Assembly (NCBI GenBank): GCA_009760855.2
Contig: WPIO01000001.1
Location: 543,001 to 607,000 of the forward strand
DNA from: Cristatella mucedo
Taxonomy: Eukaryota > Bryozoa > Phylactolaemata > Cristatellidae
Reading direction: 5' to 3'
DNA length: 64,000 bases
The position numbers were made by a program, and so were the translations under genes. The notes beneath the pieces were generated by a model that was given only the letters and a program-made list of their open reading frames with translations, had not been told where the DNA came from and did no database searches. Positions 1-13,200 of the stretch are shown piece by piece (position 1 is the stretch's first letter; every line of letters begins with the position of its first letter).

Positions 1-660
1 TGAGCCACAGTCGGAAGCAGGAGAGTAGTTGTCGTTGCATAGGAATTGTGGAAGTGAGTTCCACAGTATAGTACCTGCAGAGCTAAAGCTTTTGTCGCCG
101 ACGGTCTTTAAGCGAAGGAATGGAGGGGCTAATTTATTTTCTACACAGGACCTGACGGGCGAAGAGGCTGAAACTGGAGCGGCATTTCAGTCAGGTAGGG
201 AGCAAAGCCCCGGCGGGCGTTGTGGGTCAGCTCAAGAACTTTTCTCAGTATCCTTTGCTCAACCGGCATCCATCCTAGCTCTTTTAGTAAAGGAGACACG
301 TGCTCAAACATCTGGGACTTGAAGACTAGCCTTGCAGCAATATTCATAGTCAGCTATTCTAGCTGTAGAAGTAGTCTTCTGAATGAAGCCTTAAAAATCG
401 AGGCAGCTTTCGAAAACGACACCTACATTTCGAGCACGAGGTGATGGTCGCACAAGAGCATCACCTTTTAGAAAAGAAAAGTCTTTTAATCCAACCACAC
501 GCCTTATTTGTGCTATAAGCAGCAGTTTGCTTTTATTGTCATTTAGTTTCACGAAGTTTTCCGACATCCAGGATTGAATGTCGGCAAGGCAAGCATTCAG
601 TATCACAGCCGCTGCAACAGATTCCGACGTGATAGTATGCTCAATAAACAACAAGAATCA
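1..660 (-). mobile_element. LINE (CR1/L2-like) 3' coding fragment, degraded
   Basis: Read on the minus strand, this carries pieces of the reverse transcriptase C-terminal part of a non-LTR retrotransposon. One piece at about 654-391 has the stretch around FVKLNDNKSKLL (the usual 'FLKLNxDKTxxL' region). Another at 347-141 has LLKELGWMPVEQRI (usual 'LHWLPVxxRI'). A third near 90-1 has a WNSLP-like motif. The pieces are in different frames, so the copy is dead. It is cut by the window edge. The segment at 1-70 is nearly repeated at about 62,020-62,085, so at least two copies of this subfamily are present. It is more diverged than the LINE at 30-33.5 kb. Confidence 0.75.
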
Positions 661-661
661 C

Positions 662-735
662 ATGTTTATGGGTGACATATACAGGGTCAGCATGCAACTA
701 CTGTTATTGGCAGCAATCACATTGTCAGCTCCACC
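662..735 (-). repeat. LINE 3' UTR fragment
   Basis: The sequence 'gacatatacagggtcagcatgcaacta...' matches the 3' UTR of the LINE copies at 33,330-33,400 (reverse) and 45,465-45,535. In those copies a short direct repeat of the form 'CATGCTGACNCTGTGCATG' recurs. Only the homologous block is left here. Confidence 0.6.
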
Positions 736-1789
736 CAGACCCCGAGTCTGTGTGTCGGTAAACAATGGCGGGTGCTGGCAAAGTGATTGTGTTGCCACAC
801 GTTGTTAAGCTGCTGCTACAGGCAAATGAGCCTTAATGAGCCTGTGGTAGAAAGCACTTCGGCAATGGAGCTGAGTTGCATTGCTTAGCTACATTGTTCC
901 TTTTGAAAAATGCTGTTTCCATTGCTATATGCACCACTTAAAGGGCCAAATTAGGCTGGCTAAGCAACCAATATCTGCTTATCAATCAAACCCATTGCCT
1001 TGATTGAATCACAACTATTCGAGGGTTATCAGCCACGCAATTAAAACTATCACATAGTTAAACTATACCCATTAGTTTCGATTTACAAAAGGCGTGGATT
1101 TTAAGAATCGGTGCTTTGCTTTTCTTAATAAACACTGCCGGCGGAATGTATTAATAAGCATTTCAATGAACTTTTCTGTTGACCATTGCACGAATTCTTA
1201 TAATAGCAATGCACAATTCTAGTGAATTATTTTGAAATGCAGAATATGTGTTTTGTGAAGACATCTCAAAATAGGACCCAATAATGTAATTGCGTCCTCT
1301 CAAACTTATGGTGGGTAATAGAACTACTGAATATTGATTAAAAATTGCCTTGGCGGTATTTTAATTATTATTGTGTTCACGGTGACTTACTTCTAGCTAT
1401 GTTTTGGGCTGCATGCCATTTATCTAACCGGTTTAATTGACCTGGTTTAACTAAAACACACAACGGCAATGCAAGGCTACCCATAAATGCTTCATTTGCA
1501 TTGGTTTCAGTCAAACATCAATGGCTTACCCTTGGCTTGCTGCAATTATAATCCTTCCAATCGACTTGCTGGTGGCTTAAGTCATCCCCTAATTATACGT
1601 ATTTTTTATTTTAGCTTGCAAAAAGATGATGAAATACTCATTACTAACCCGTTTTGATAAACTTTATATCTTTTAACTATAGACTGCAGGGTTATTGCCA
1701 TTCGTTTTTTGTGTACATGCACCGTTTTACTCTATGCATCCTTCATGCGAATATTATCGTCAAACATATGGTAATGCTTTGCATGCAGC
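736..1789. other. No gene recognised (about 1 kb, AT-leaning)
   Basis: I see no convincing ORF, RNA gene or recognisable repeat. The sequence is of ordinary complexity with scattered T-rich tracts. It may be old unalignable repeat or intergenic DNA. Confidence 0.5.
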
Positions 1790-1850
1790 ATCTGTAAAGT
1801 GCCTAGAGAGAGGTTCCGTTCTCTCAGGGTGTCATACAAATGTATTATTT
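1790..1850 (+). repeat. LINE 3' tail copy
   Basis: It shows the family tail 'tgtaaagtgcctagagagaggttccgttctctcagggtgtcatacaaatgtattatt', the same 3' end seen at 33.48, 54.24, 57.20, 59.71 and 61.37 kb. It has no coding part, so it is a severely 5'-truncated insertion. Confidence 0.7.
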
Positions 1851-1854
1851 TACC

Positions 1855-2565
1855 CAGGCTAATTTCGGGACAGGATGGCTGTAATTTGGTAAGGGTCGCC
1901 GGCTAGGTTGGGGTCTGACCTATGGGTATGGCTGGATGTGCGGTGACGAGAGGTCACCGGGGCTCTTGGGTAAGGGAAGTTGGCGGTGTAAGTCATGGTG
2001 TTAGTAGCTCCCGGTCTCGCCGAGTTATACACCTTGATGGATACATGCGTACTCCGGCGATGCGGCCACGCACGCAAGATGAGTGCCCAAGGCCCAAGCG
2101 GAGCTGGAGAGCACGCTCGTTGTTGTGCCTGGTATTTCCGCATTCCCCGTGTAGCCTGTTCGTGGCCCCTCCCATGAGTTGGCGTCTATCGGCAAAAGCT
2201 CTTGATTGTGGCAGACGACGCCTCCGACTATCCAAGCAGTTGCTCAGCTAGCCGGGTCTTGGATGGCGTACGCTTGTACTATTGGAACAGAGTCGGTGCA
2301 ACGGCGGGACTGCAGAAGCCGACTGACTAACTGATACATTTGTTCCCGCTTGCGGCGTCGTCTCGCGCCCCTATAGTTTACTGTGTGCAGGATTCCCCAC
2401 AGATTTATTTAGTTTCCCTGTTGTTGCGCATGCGATCTTATAAAGAGGTCTAACCTGACAGCCGCTCGTCTTATCTTAGCTCAGCGGCATGGCGAGCGGT
2501 GGCATGGCCAGAGTATGGCAGGGCTTGGCAGGAAATCGCCTCTGACCTCTAGAACTAAGCTAAAT
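1855..2565 (+). repeat. LTR-like repeat, copy 1 (solo)
   Basis: About 0.7 kb, homologous over its length to 16,811-17,549. Shared blocks include a 'gtgacgagaggtcaccgggg' hairpin-like stretch, 'cccggtctcgccgagttat', a TATA-like 'ttataaagaggtctaac' and 'tagctcagcggcatggcgagcgg'. The sister copy ends in TTACA followed by a plausible primer-binding site. This copy has no such site after it (it runs into 'aattattattaatag'), so it looks like a solo LTR. Short ORFs inside it are chance frames in GC-rich sequence. Confidence 0.6.
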
Positions 2566-3664
2566 TATTATTAATAGCAGTAGTGTAGGTCCTGTTCAGT
2601 TTAACTAGTTAGGTTTTCCATTCATTAAGTCGTTTCGGTCCCAATAATTGGGAAGCCTGGTTGCTGTCGTTATTTAAAGAACTTGTGTATGGCACGTTGT
2701 TGAAGACCTCATCACAACATTTCTTCATGCTAAGTAGGCCAACTGAACCACCAAAAGCTTATTTTTGGGGGCTTTGACGGGAACTAGAATGGATTGTGGT
2801 GGGTTTTGGTACAGGCGTTTGGTGTTGAAACTCATTTTCATGAGCGGGCTCGTGCCCAGCAACATGGAATTCAGTGGATCAATAAAATCAAACGTGTACT
2901 ACAATATCAGCTCAAAACTTGTGCTCGGCAAGTCTGGCTGATGTTAGCCTGGTAAGAGTGGATTGTGATAATTGGTCAAAACATCTGAAATACAAGCACA
3001 CTATTAGCAGAAGCCGAGTTGGCCAAGCCTAGTCCAAGGCCTTCAAGCAGACTGTCGGCACTGAAGGATTCAGCTCTATCCTTCACTAGTGTACTCATCT
3101 GGGAGCCCTTATATTCAATTTATAATTGGTTTTGCAATCTCAGGCCATGGTTTTTCAAAAAAGCGCCTGATAGCTGGTGGCACTTTGTGGTAGACGGATG
3201 TCCCCGTGCTGCGCTGCTGCAAATTCACTGATTTGAGCAAGCCTGCAAAGGCATAAGTTGTCAGCCACTAATCCGGCCTAGAGGAGGTTGCTGCCTAAGC
3301 TGTCAGATCCCTTGAAGAGCAGTGGCCCACTGCTCAGTGCCTTATGATTTAGTGTTCTCTCACACCACTTCCCTGATTGTCGCGAAACAGCTAATACTCT
3401 ATTTTAACAAGTCGGAGCTGGGATCTAGCAACCAGAGGGTGCTATCTATGTTACATCTGCGTCCAATGACCATAGAGATTGATCGGTTTCTTGTGAACTT
3501 TGTGAAAGGAAGTGGGAGATACTCACCAGTCTGATCTGACGATGCTTTCAGCAGAATCAGCTATTTAACTGGCACCAGACTGGTGCTCCTTGACGCTCTT
3601 ATTCTATAAATTCACACCCTAAACAATCTAACATGCCTACTTGCTCCGGTCAGGGATATTTCAG
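2566..3664. other. Unassigned DNA with a satellite fragment
   Basis: At about 2,750-2,985 there is a reverse-oriented piece of the satellite described next; compare 7,925-8,130, which shares the spaced blocks 'ggtacaggcgt', 'actacaatat' and 'gctcggcaa'. The rest (2,566-2,750 and 2,985-3,664) shows no gene or recognisable repeat. Confidence 0.5.
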
Positions 3665-6600
3665 ACGGTTCGACAAATTACTACAATCCATCCCAATCTT
3701 CTTTAAGTAGGCTAACATCGTTCAGACATTACTATCGCTGAGCATACATTTTGCACCGATATTGTAGTACCCATTTGATTCCATCTATCCATAAAGTTTC
3801 ATGTCCGTGCAAGCACGAGCACATATGCAAATGACGGGCGCCTGTACTGTAATTCACTGCAATCCGTTCTAGCCCACGACAAATCCACCACAAACAAGCT
3901 GACCACAGCTCCAAAAAGTTTAAAATATCAAACTACGCTACGCATACAATGTACCCAGAAAGTTTCACCTGATTCTGCTCAGTCGTTCTCACAAAGTCCA
4001 CTGAAATAACATTCCATTGGCTCGGGCCAATCCAGCAATCCACCACAATCCACACCAATTTACTGCATTCCACATCACAAAAACAGAAATTCCGTTCAAA
4101 AAGCTCCTTTTTTATTGCATATGACAGTGCAGTCTTCGAAATTTGCACTGAAAAAAATATTTCATTTGCATGGGCTAGGCCGCTCTTGTGCTATTCTCTG
4201 TAATCGACTTCAGTAGCCCGGGCTAATACCACAATCCACTTGAATCCACCGAATCCACCCCCAAAAATTCGAAATAGATTTCGCCAAGCTACAGTTTGTA
4301 TTGCAAATTAAAGCGCACAGTGGTGTGTGCACAATCGCATACAATAGAAAATGCATACTGGCACTGTGGCAATACTCGACAATCGACTGAAACGACCGGG
4401 GAAACTACAAGAATACACTCTATTCCGCTGCAAATCATCCTCAAATTGCCACCGCCAAGCTCGAATTGAAATTGCAGATACGACTAGATTCACGTCAAAG
4501 TTCACCCACAGAATTTTACTAAATTGTACACACGCGTTCTCATATAAACTTCATCGGACCTTTATTTATTAAACAATCCATCTCTATCCGCAGCAATCCC
4601 CTCGAGATCTGCCTCACAGCCACCCAAATGCCTACATTAGAAACTCTAATTATGATTGTACGCTGCTCTACTGTTCTGTTATTGTGTACTTGCATAACTT
4701 CACTGTAATTGTCTCGACCATTCGGCACCAATGCATTGCAATCAACTGCAACTACCTATGCCATTACGTCAATCCACCGAAACCCGCCACAAAACGACCA
4801 GAAAACATATTCTTTAAACCCTTTTATTGATCGAAAGTTGCTATAATAATTGGGTTTTGTGTAATCGCGCAATTTCATAACAGTTGTCTCAACCATCCGG
4901 CATTTGTACTGCAATTGACTGCAGTGGCCTCTGTCAATACTGCAATCTAAAGCAATCTGATACAAAATGCCTTTAAATCGGCTTCGAAATGCTCCAATTA
5001 GTAATGCATGTTACAAAGCACTCTGGTTAAAGTCAACCGCATCATTGTAAGCAGTTGTGCCTGTACAATATCGGGCAATGCATGGAAGTCAACGGCTCGG
5101 CTCGAAACAGCAATCGACTACAATTCGTGGCACATTTACCACAAATTGGCTGCATGAAGTGCCAATTGTCGTTGAATGTCACATTTCTTTGTACTAAAAG
5201 TGAAATCGTAAAACTTTCAAGCTATTGTGCACGCTAATTGTCAATAATGCACGGCTATCGACAGCAATGGCAGGGGCCAATACCGTCATCCGTGACATGT
5301 CGAAAAGAAATCGGCCGCACCAAGCTCCACCTCTCTTTCCACGTAACGTCTCTTTGGGTGCACACATAATTTCAACCCGCTCTGGTCGTTCAATCTTGGG
5401 CAATGCACGGCAATCGACTGCAATGTCCCGGGCTAGTACAACAATCCATTAAGATTAATTCCAAATTACCTAAAAGTGACGGGACCAAGATCAAATTGAT
5501 CTTACCTTTCACAATACACTATATTTAAAATGCAATCACATTCCTTCAAACAATCACACATAAAATCGCTAGCAATGAATGGCAATTTACAGCAATGACC
5601 CAAGCCTAACCCGAATTGGCGGCAAACTTGACGAGAAATTGGCAGCCCGAAGCCTCGATTGTCATTAAAATAATACTCCGATGCATCCAAAGTAAAAAAG
5701 TGTCATTTTCAAGATGCTTTGCTCATTAACTGTCAGCAATGCACGGCAATCCACAGCAGTGGTAGGGGCTGGTAGCGAAATCCTTGGTAAATTGACAAGA
5801 TTTGGTTCAATAAATTGCAACTCTCATTCCAAGTAACGTGTGCGAGCTCATATTGTTCACCCGTTTTCTAGCGTTCAATCGACGGTAACGCACGGCAAGG
5901 CTATCGACTCCAGTGGCCCGGGGGAGTATACCCATCCATAACGTACAGTCAATAATGGACCGACTGTTCCCGTGAGAAGCTTCAACTTTTCATGCGTATT
6001 GCACTGCACCGCATTGAAAGTGCAGCCACATACTTTTAAACAATCGACAAAGCCACAATCAAGGGCAATGCATGGCAATCGACGGTAATGGTCCAGCCTC
6101 TACGGCAATCTATTTCAAATTTGCTCAAAATCGGCTATTTGAATTTTTAGTTATCCTACAACATAACACTCACTATCGGCGCACGTACTGTCATTTTCCG
6201 AGTTCAACCTTGGGCAATGCGTGGCAATAAGCGGCTATTTCCCGAGACAGTGCAGCAATCTGTGATTGTGAGCCATAATGGCTCACTATGTAAGGTGGTT
6301 GCTTTTAACGACCTCAGCCCGAGGTCGTGAGTTCGAATCCTGCGGTGGGCGATACTTTATCACCATTGCAAGCGGTGGTGATAGCTAGAAAGGCTCTCCT
6401 TTCAATATACAAAAATAGTCTGTTAAATCAGATAGTATTGTTTTTATTTATTATTATAACAATAACAAATAAAGCTGGAGGAAGAAGATCCAATTTTACT
6501 TGAGTATTACACTGTATTAAAGTTGCAATAACCTCCCCTTAACCAATCGCGAACGTACAATCGAGGGTAATGCACGGCATTCGATGGCAACGGTTGGGGA

Positions 6601-8135
6601 AAATACTGAAATTTTTAAAGGTCCATAAAAAATAGGCTGGACACTGCTGGGTGACGCTCCCATTTAGATTTTTGTTCGCGTAAACTCTATTTTCGGTGCT
6701 ACCCGAAATGCCATTGGTTATACTAGCTCTCGATCACAGCATGACAATCAACGGCAATGGCCCATATCAATACACCAAAGTTTAAAAAGGAATTTAAGAA
6801 CATTCTAGCGTTGTGAAACCTATTTCAAGGCATTCTGCATAAGACTGCTGTAGATTGCCGTATTGGCAGGGGCCACTGCAGTCAATTGCAGTGCAAATGC
6901 CGGATGGTTGAGGCAATTGCAGTAAAATTGTGCGATTACAAAATAAGAGATTATTAGAGCAACGTTCGATGACTAATCAAGTTTAAAGTGCATATACTCT
7001 GGTCTTTTTGTGGCGGGTTTCGGTGGATTGACGTAATCGCCCAGGTAGTGGCAGTCGATTGCAGTGCATTGGTTCTCAATGGTCGACGCAATTACAGTGA
7101 AGGTATGCAAGTACACAATAACCTAACAGTAGAGCAGCGCACAACCATAATTAGAGCTTCTAGTGTACGCTTTGTGGGATCTGTGTGGCGGATCGGAGCG
7201 TATTTTTTCGGATAGAGGTGGATTGCTTAATGAAACCGGGCCTTTACAGTCTACATGAGAATGCGTGTGTACAATGGAGTACATTTCCCTTTGTTAACTT
7301 CAAACATAATCTGTTCCTATATGCAATGTCAATTAGAGCTTGGTGGTGGCAATTTTAAGATCATTTGCAGTGGAATAGAGTGTATTCTGGTAGTTGCCCA
7401 GGTCATTTCAGTCAATTGCCGGATGTTGTCACAGTGCCACGATGCACTTTTTATTTTATGCGATTGTGCACACACCACTGTGCGCTTTAATTTGCAATAC
7501 AAAGTGTAGCTTGGCGAAATCTATTTCAAATATTTTGGGGGCGGATTCGGTGGATTAAAGCGGATTGTGGTATTGGCCTGGGCTACGGCAGTCGATTACA
7601 GAGCATTGCACGAGAACGGCCTGGCCCATGCAAGTGAAATATTTTTTTCAGTACAATTGTCAAAGACTGTGCTGTCATATGCAATAAAAAAGAGCTTTTT
7701 GAACAGTATTTCTTTTGTTGTGATGTGGAATGCAGTAAATTTATATGGATTGTGGTGGATTGCTTGATTGGCCCGGGCCACCTCAATGTTGCTGAAGTGG
7801 ACTTTGTGAGAATGCCTGATCAGAACCGGGTAAAATTTTCTGGGTACATTGTATGCGTAGCGTAGTTTGATATTCCAAACTTTTTGGAGCTGAGCTCAGG
7901 TTGTTTATGTTCGATTTGACTGGTACTAGAATGGTTTGTGGTGGATTTCAGTACAGGCGTCCGGCATCGAAGCTCATTTGCATATGTGCTCGTACTTGCA
8001 GCTACATGAATCTTTATGGATAGATAAAATCGAATGCGTACTACAATATTAGTGCAAAGTGTGAGCTCGGCAAAGGAGGCTAATTAAAGTAAATTGTGGT
8101 GGATTGTGGTAATTCGTCGAATCCATTTCGGCCAA
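3665..8135. repeat. Palindromic satellite block 1 (two inverted arms, ~150-190 bp monomers)
   Basis: The left arm (from 3,665) reads 'caatccaccacaatcc'-type sequence. The right arm (to about 8,135) is its reverse complement. I matched 3,740-4,830 base by base with the reverse complement of about 8,060-6,990 and found long near-identical stretches with few gaps. Inside the arms a core of the form CAATGCACGGCAATCGACNG followed by CAATGGCCCGGGC recurs near 4200, 4380, 4735, 4915, 5090, 5255, 5405, 5570, 5740, 5890, 6065, 6215 and 6560. Spacing is about 150-180 bp. Between cores the monomers differ strongly from each other but are conserved between arms. No transposase or other gene is visible inside; ORFs here are short chance frames. 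Confidence 0.8.
6267..6445 (+). mobile_element. tRNA-derived SINE, copy inserted in the satellite
   Basis: It has an A-box-like 'tggctcactatgtaagg' and a B-box 'gttcgaatcc' at 6,331-6,340, followed by 'gcggtgggcga'. It ends with the family's 3' segment 'ctgttaaatcag' and an A/T-rich tail. The same arrangement occurs at 15.66, 45.02 and 55.86 kb. The insertion explains a doubled spacing between satellite cores (6,215 to 6,560), so it is younger than the satellite array. Confidence 0.85.
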
Positions 8136-8409
8136 GCCTTCACAAATGCTCTGGTAAGGAGTCAGTCTCCGTGAGCTTGATTAATCATGGTTAACCGAGT
8201 TACTACAATTCACTGCAGTACATCCCGATCCCAGAAACCTAGTGAGACCTTTCGGAGCCCCGGGAGAAAGCTACAAATGGCACCTCCCCCTGGTCAAACC
8301 TTGCAGCTATATAGCTCATCCAAAGAAGAAATGCAAACAACGCACGCTAGCAGGCATATCAAGCCGAGAAAGTTGAACTAACTGCAGTAAAGGTACAACG
8401 TACCTTTCA

Positions 8410-9560
8410 CAGCTGCAACGTAGGACAATTTTCTTCTGGCCTTGAATGTGGCAAATTTGTTCATTACAGTTTGAAAGTCAATATCGTCCAGTGATTCTTT
8501 CTCTATGCTTAACAAGGCCAGATCATCCGGTCAATGTTGCCCCAGTGATGCTCCCAGATAAGACAGGATTATTTTCAGCTTGCTAAAAGAACGTCCATAA
8601 CTGTCAACGGATACAGCTATGGTGAGACAAACTTGCAAGGCAACTCTCTGAAAGACATGAGTTCCACTGATTTCTTTGGTGCCGAGTCGTGACGTGTAGC
8701 AAGAAGCATTTTGGAGTCACATAATTTGATTTAAAGCTCTTTTCAATCAACTTCTGAACACAAGAAGTCCCGAGATTTAGATATGCCAGGCGGAGTTTGA
8801 TCTGATCACGTCTTCAAAATATTTTTAACTTCCAACAAGAAATTATATTTCTGAGCTGGGAAAAACTAATTGCAATTTGTTGTCGGAGATTGTCTATAGA
8901 TTCTTTGTGATGCTTGAAATATCCTCATCTGCTATGAGACTAACATCGTGAGAGATTTATCCATTCATCTGCGTCATTCGGCCGATTCTTCGTTCAAATG
9001 CAACCCCAGACACTTCACATCTTCTTTAGCACTAGTGATTCCTGTCATGGGTCTATTCGAAATATTGAAAAGTAAATCTTAAGAGAGTGAAGGTCATGAG
9101 AGAAGTCTTTGAAGTTAATCTTTGGATCCTGCATTCATTTGGGAACACGGTCAATCTTTCTTAAGATATTGTAGCAAAATGGCGACAGAGCAGAAAAGTA
9201 TAAGTTTAAAATACAATATAGGAGACTGCAAGTTTAACTTCATGTTTCAATCGTTTCACTTGTGTCCTTAGACAGTTGCCCCAATAGATCTAAAAGGCTG
9301 TCCAGTCCATCATTGATAGCTTTAACATTCTCCACTCTTGCACTCCACGCTGTTGCAGAGTCGTGTTTGCCAGTGATAGCTAAGACTTTACTCAATTTTG
9401 CCCATATCAGTTGTTGATCTCGAGAAGAATCAGGAGGCGTTACCTATTGGTCCAGAAAAATATATGACCATGAAATCTTGACTTGCAGCACAAAATACTG
9501 CCAGGTTTAAGCTGAGGGTTTCACGGTTTACACAAATTGCCTTCTCATTTCTGGAGAGTA
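8410..9560 (-). pseudogene. hAT-family transposase relic (ZMYM/DUF4371 type)
   Basis: On the minus strand the segment at about 8,630-8,430 reads with the hallmark hAT C-terminal dimerisation region: RSFSKLKII, then an SYL block, then DLALLSIE. Further upstream (about 9,420-9,270) a frame reads SATAWSARVENVKAI, like the 'TRWSARxxAVKAV' part of DUF4371/ZMYM1-like hAT transposases. Frames are broken by stops and shifts, so it is inactive. N-terminal zinc-finger and DDE residues could not be placed. No terminal inverted repeats or 8 bp target duplication were identified. It lies between the two palindromic satellite blocks. Confidence 0.7.
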
Positions 9561-10269
9561 TTTTGTTTTAGACACCTGAAAAGTCTCTAGAATAGATTGG
9601 TGTGTTGCCGTAGCACAGCCAGTTAAATAAGCCAATCTTGTGTGGTCAAACGGTGTGTAGGCGCTCGACCACGGCACGCTGGCTGGCCCTCGGGACTCGG
9701 CATATCAGGCCGGGTTCGCCGGTGGTTCGACGCAGCCCGCATGCGGCAGCCAGGATGAAGTGAGCGGACGAGTAGGGCAGTTAAAACTCGGAAAAAGAGG
9801 TGAACGTTGGAGTTCTTATTGCACTGCGATCGCCAGCCAACCCGGTGTTTCCGTGTCGGGTGAGACCAGAACAGCTTCGTAAAGTCTGGAAACATGTTTA
9901 ACGAGTTCAACCAGCTATAGTCAAGTGCATTGAAACAAGAACTTGCTTGAAATCAAGATTGGTATTCTGAACTTAACAAATTTACAACGAAATAATACAT
10001 AATCCATTTTCCTTTTGGCCCCTCCTGGCACTTTCGCCCTGGTAATCTGCCCATGCTATGCCTCTGCCCCAATCCACTCCAATTATGCTAAAACCGACAA
10101 GAGATGGTCGTTGCCGTTCGAATTTTGATTTGATGTTGTAGTACATCATCGATTTTATGTATCCACCAAGTTCAATGTCATAGCACTCACGTCCACTCGT
10201 GCAAATGAGCAAATGACAAATGACAAATGACAAATGTAATTGAGCTCCAACCATGAAGACATGTACCTC
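9561..10269. other. No gene recognised; GC-rich patch and satellite-like end
   Basis: A GC-rich patch at about 9,650-9,880 is unlike its surroundings and I do not recognise it. From about 10,000 the sequence again resembles satellite sequence ('ccaatccactccaattatgctaaaacc', 'gatgttgtagtacatcatcgattttatgtatccacc'), probably a partial extra monomer outside the second palindrome. Confidence 0.45.
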
Positions 10270-13200
10270 AATCTAGGGTTTGACGAATTACTGCCATCTA
10301 CCCCAACCGACCACGATCCGCTCTAATTAGGCTAGAATCAGCATGACTTTAAAGTTTGCGAGCTCAGATTTCGAGTGAATATTGTAATATGTCTCTGATT
10401 TTACGTATCTATACAATTTCAGGCATTGAGCTAAGGCCCATTCAGGTAAGTGAGCTACAAAGACAGAAGTCTTTACCGCAATTCTCTTTAATTCAAATTG
10501 AACGCATCATAATTCAGCACCGCCAATATCAAAAAAGTTTGAAATATAAAAACACGCTTCATTTAAAATGTGCACACACAATTTTTGATTATCATGCCAG
10601 AGCGTTCTTACGAAATCCACTGACATAGATTGCAATGGCTCTAGCCAATACCTCAATCCACCACTATCCACGGCCCTCCACAGCAAAATGAAAGAATCCT
10701 CGCGAGAAGCTTTCTTATTGAATTTGACAATACAATTTGTGAAAATAGTTCTCATACAATTTCACTTGCATTTGTGCAGGCGTTCTCGTGCAATGCCCTG
10801 CTATCGAAAACAATTGCCCGAGCGAATACTGCGATCCACTGCGATACACCACACCCACCTCAAAGAAACTAGAAATATATTTATAGAAGCTCTAATTTAC
10901 ATTGCATATAAGACCTGACTTAGTTCAAAGTGCATCCACAACACGTCAATCCATTGTGCACGCCCGTTCTCATGCAATGCACTGCAATTGACTGCAAGAG
11001 CCCGGTCCAATACAGCAATCCACCACAATCCGCCAAAATCTGCCATAACGAGATCCGAACGCATACACTTAAAGCTGTAACTGTAATTGCAAGTCACATT
11101 ACTCTTCAGTTATTGTTTAATCAAACATTCAAAATTTCCTACCAGAGGCTAATATTCTTCAGCAAGGCACTGCAATCGACTGCAATGGCCCGAGCTAATA
11201 TTGCAATGAAAAGCATTTCAAGGCAAAGTTCCCCAATATCGATTTCTCAATGCTTCAATTTTTAATGCATAGTACAAAATGAGCTGGTTGATATGTTTAA
11301 AGTGCTGTCACATCATTTTTAACCAATTCCCAGTCATACGATCTCATGCAATGCTGGGCAATATACGACAATGGCTTGGCTCCGAGCAGCAATCCACTGC
11401 AGTCCATGGCTAATCGACCACAAGCTGGCTGCACCAAGCTGCAATTGTTATTGGATTAAATGTATTCAAAGTCAAACTGTAGAATTTGTGTCCTATTTTT
11501 CAAATTCAGTGTTTACAATGCACAGAATTCGACTGGATTAGTCTGGGCCAATACCATTGTCCACCCCAATCTGCTGCCAAATGACCAGAAAGCGTACGAT
11601 TTATGCTCTAAAAGTGATTGGAAGTTGCTCTAATCTCCGTTTATAGCGTACTTGCATGATTTCACCAGAATTCCCACACAAATTCTGATGCGATGTGGGT
11701 TCGAATCCATTTCAATTGGGGTAAAATCAACAAGACATTGGGTTTGGCTTGCTCATATTTTGATTGGATCTTGTAGTAAATCTTCAATTTTATTTATTCA
11801 CCAAATTTGATGAAATTGTTCGCACGCTCACTCATTCAAATTAGCTGAAAAGACAAAGGCCTGCCCGGAAATGCACAGGAAACCACCAAAATCCGCGTTA
11901 GTTCTCCTCAAATACAGCACTACGAAGATGAGTAAAGCTCCAAAAAGTTTGGAATAGGAAACTACGCTTCACGTAAATTGTACCCACAAGATTTGAGTGA
12001 TTCAGCTCACACGTTTTAACGAAGTACACTTAAATAGATTCCAGCGACCGAGGCAAATTCTGCAATGCACAACATCTACTTCATTCCACCACAATACGAA
12101 ATAAATCCTGCATGCAAAGCTCCCTTTTTTATTTCATGTGACAGCACACTCTGCGGGCAATCATAATAGTAAATTTTGACTTTAATTGGCTTGGGCGTTC
12201 TCATGCTCGTCCTGCAATCGACTGCAATGGCCCGGGCCTATACTGCAGTCCATTTGAATCCATCATACTGCAAGACGAGTAGACAACATAGATATGGCCG
12301 AGTTCCATATGTGTTTCATATTAAAGCGCACTGTTTTGAGTGCACATCCTAGTAAAATCTAAAAATTGTACATTCCTGAGCTCTGGCAATTGGCGGCCAT
12401 CGCCCAAAACGATTGGGCAAATGCTGCAATTAACTCTAATCCACTTAAAACTTAATTCAAATCATCAAATAATCAACATATAGCTCCAGCTTACATTGCA
12501 TGTAAGACTAGACTCAGTTCGAGGTGCACACCCTATCCAATACGGTAATCTGTTATAATGCACAGTAATCAGCTGAAAGCGATCAGAAATCGTATGCTAG
12601 CAGCTCTAACTGTGATTGCTCATTGCTCTACTCTTCATTTATTGTGTACTCGCACAATTTCACTACAATTCACTGCGACCTTTCTTCATCATTGCACTGC
12701 AATGGCTCGGGCCAATGCCACAATCCGCCGATAAACGACCAGAAAGTGTAAAATTAAAGCTGCAATAGTTGTTGCACATGCTTCAATCTTCGTTTATAGT
12801 GTACTCGCACAATTTAATTTCTGTTGCCTCCATCATTCTGAAGCGATGCACTGCAATCGGCTGCAATGGCCCACACCAATACTGCAATCCACAACCATAC
12901 GGTACAAAATTGCCCGAAATAGGTTTCTCAATGCTCCAAGTTTCACTGGTATTATGATGTACTCTGTTAAAAGTAAACCACGTTATCTTGACCTGCTGCG
13001 GTCGTACAATCTAAGGCAATGCATGGAAATCTACGGTAATGGCCCGGCTCCAAGCAGTAATCCAATGCAATTCATGGCAAGTCGACTAAAAAATGGCTGC
13101 ACTATCTTGTAAGTGTCAATGCATTGTACATTTGATTGTGTTGAAAGTAAAACCGTAGAATTTCCAAGCTATTTTGCCTATTGCCAACAATGCACGGCAA

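Noticed and set aside
1859-2251. ORFs of 60-109 residues
   Set aside because: They lie in an LTR-like repeat and are not conserved in frame in the sister copy at 16.8-17.5 kb.
3019-3534. Two 70-residue ORFs
   Set aside because: No motif, no coding-like composition, and they lie beside satellite sequence.
6267-6445. A functional tRNA gene
   Set aside because: A- and B-box-like sequences are present, but the sequence does not give a full cloverleaf by eye and is repeated as a SINE with a non-tRNA body.
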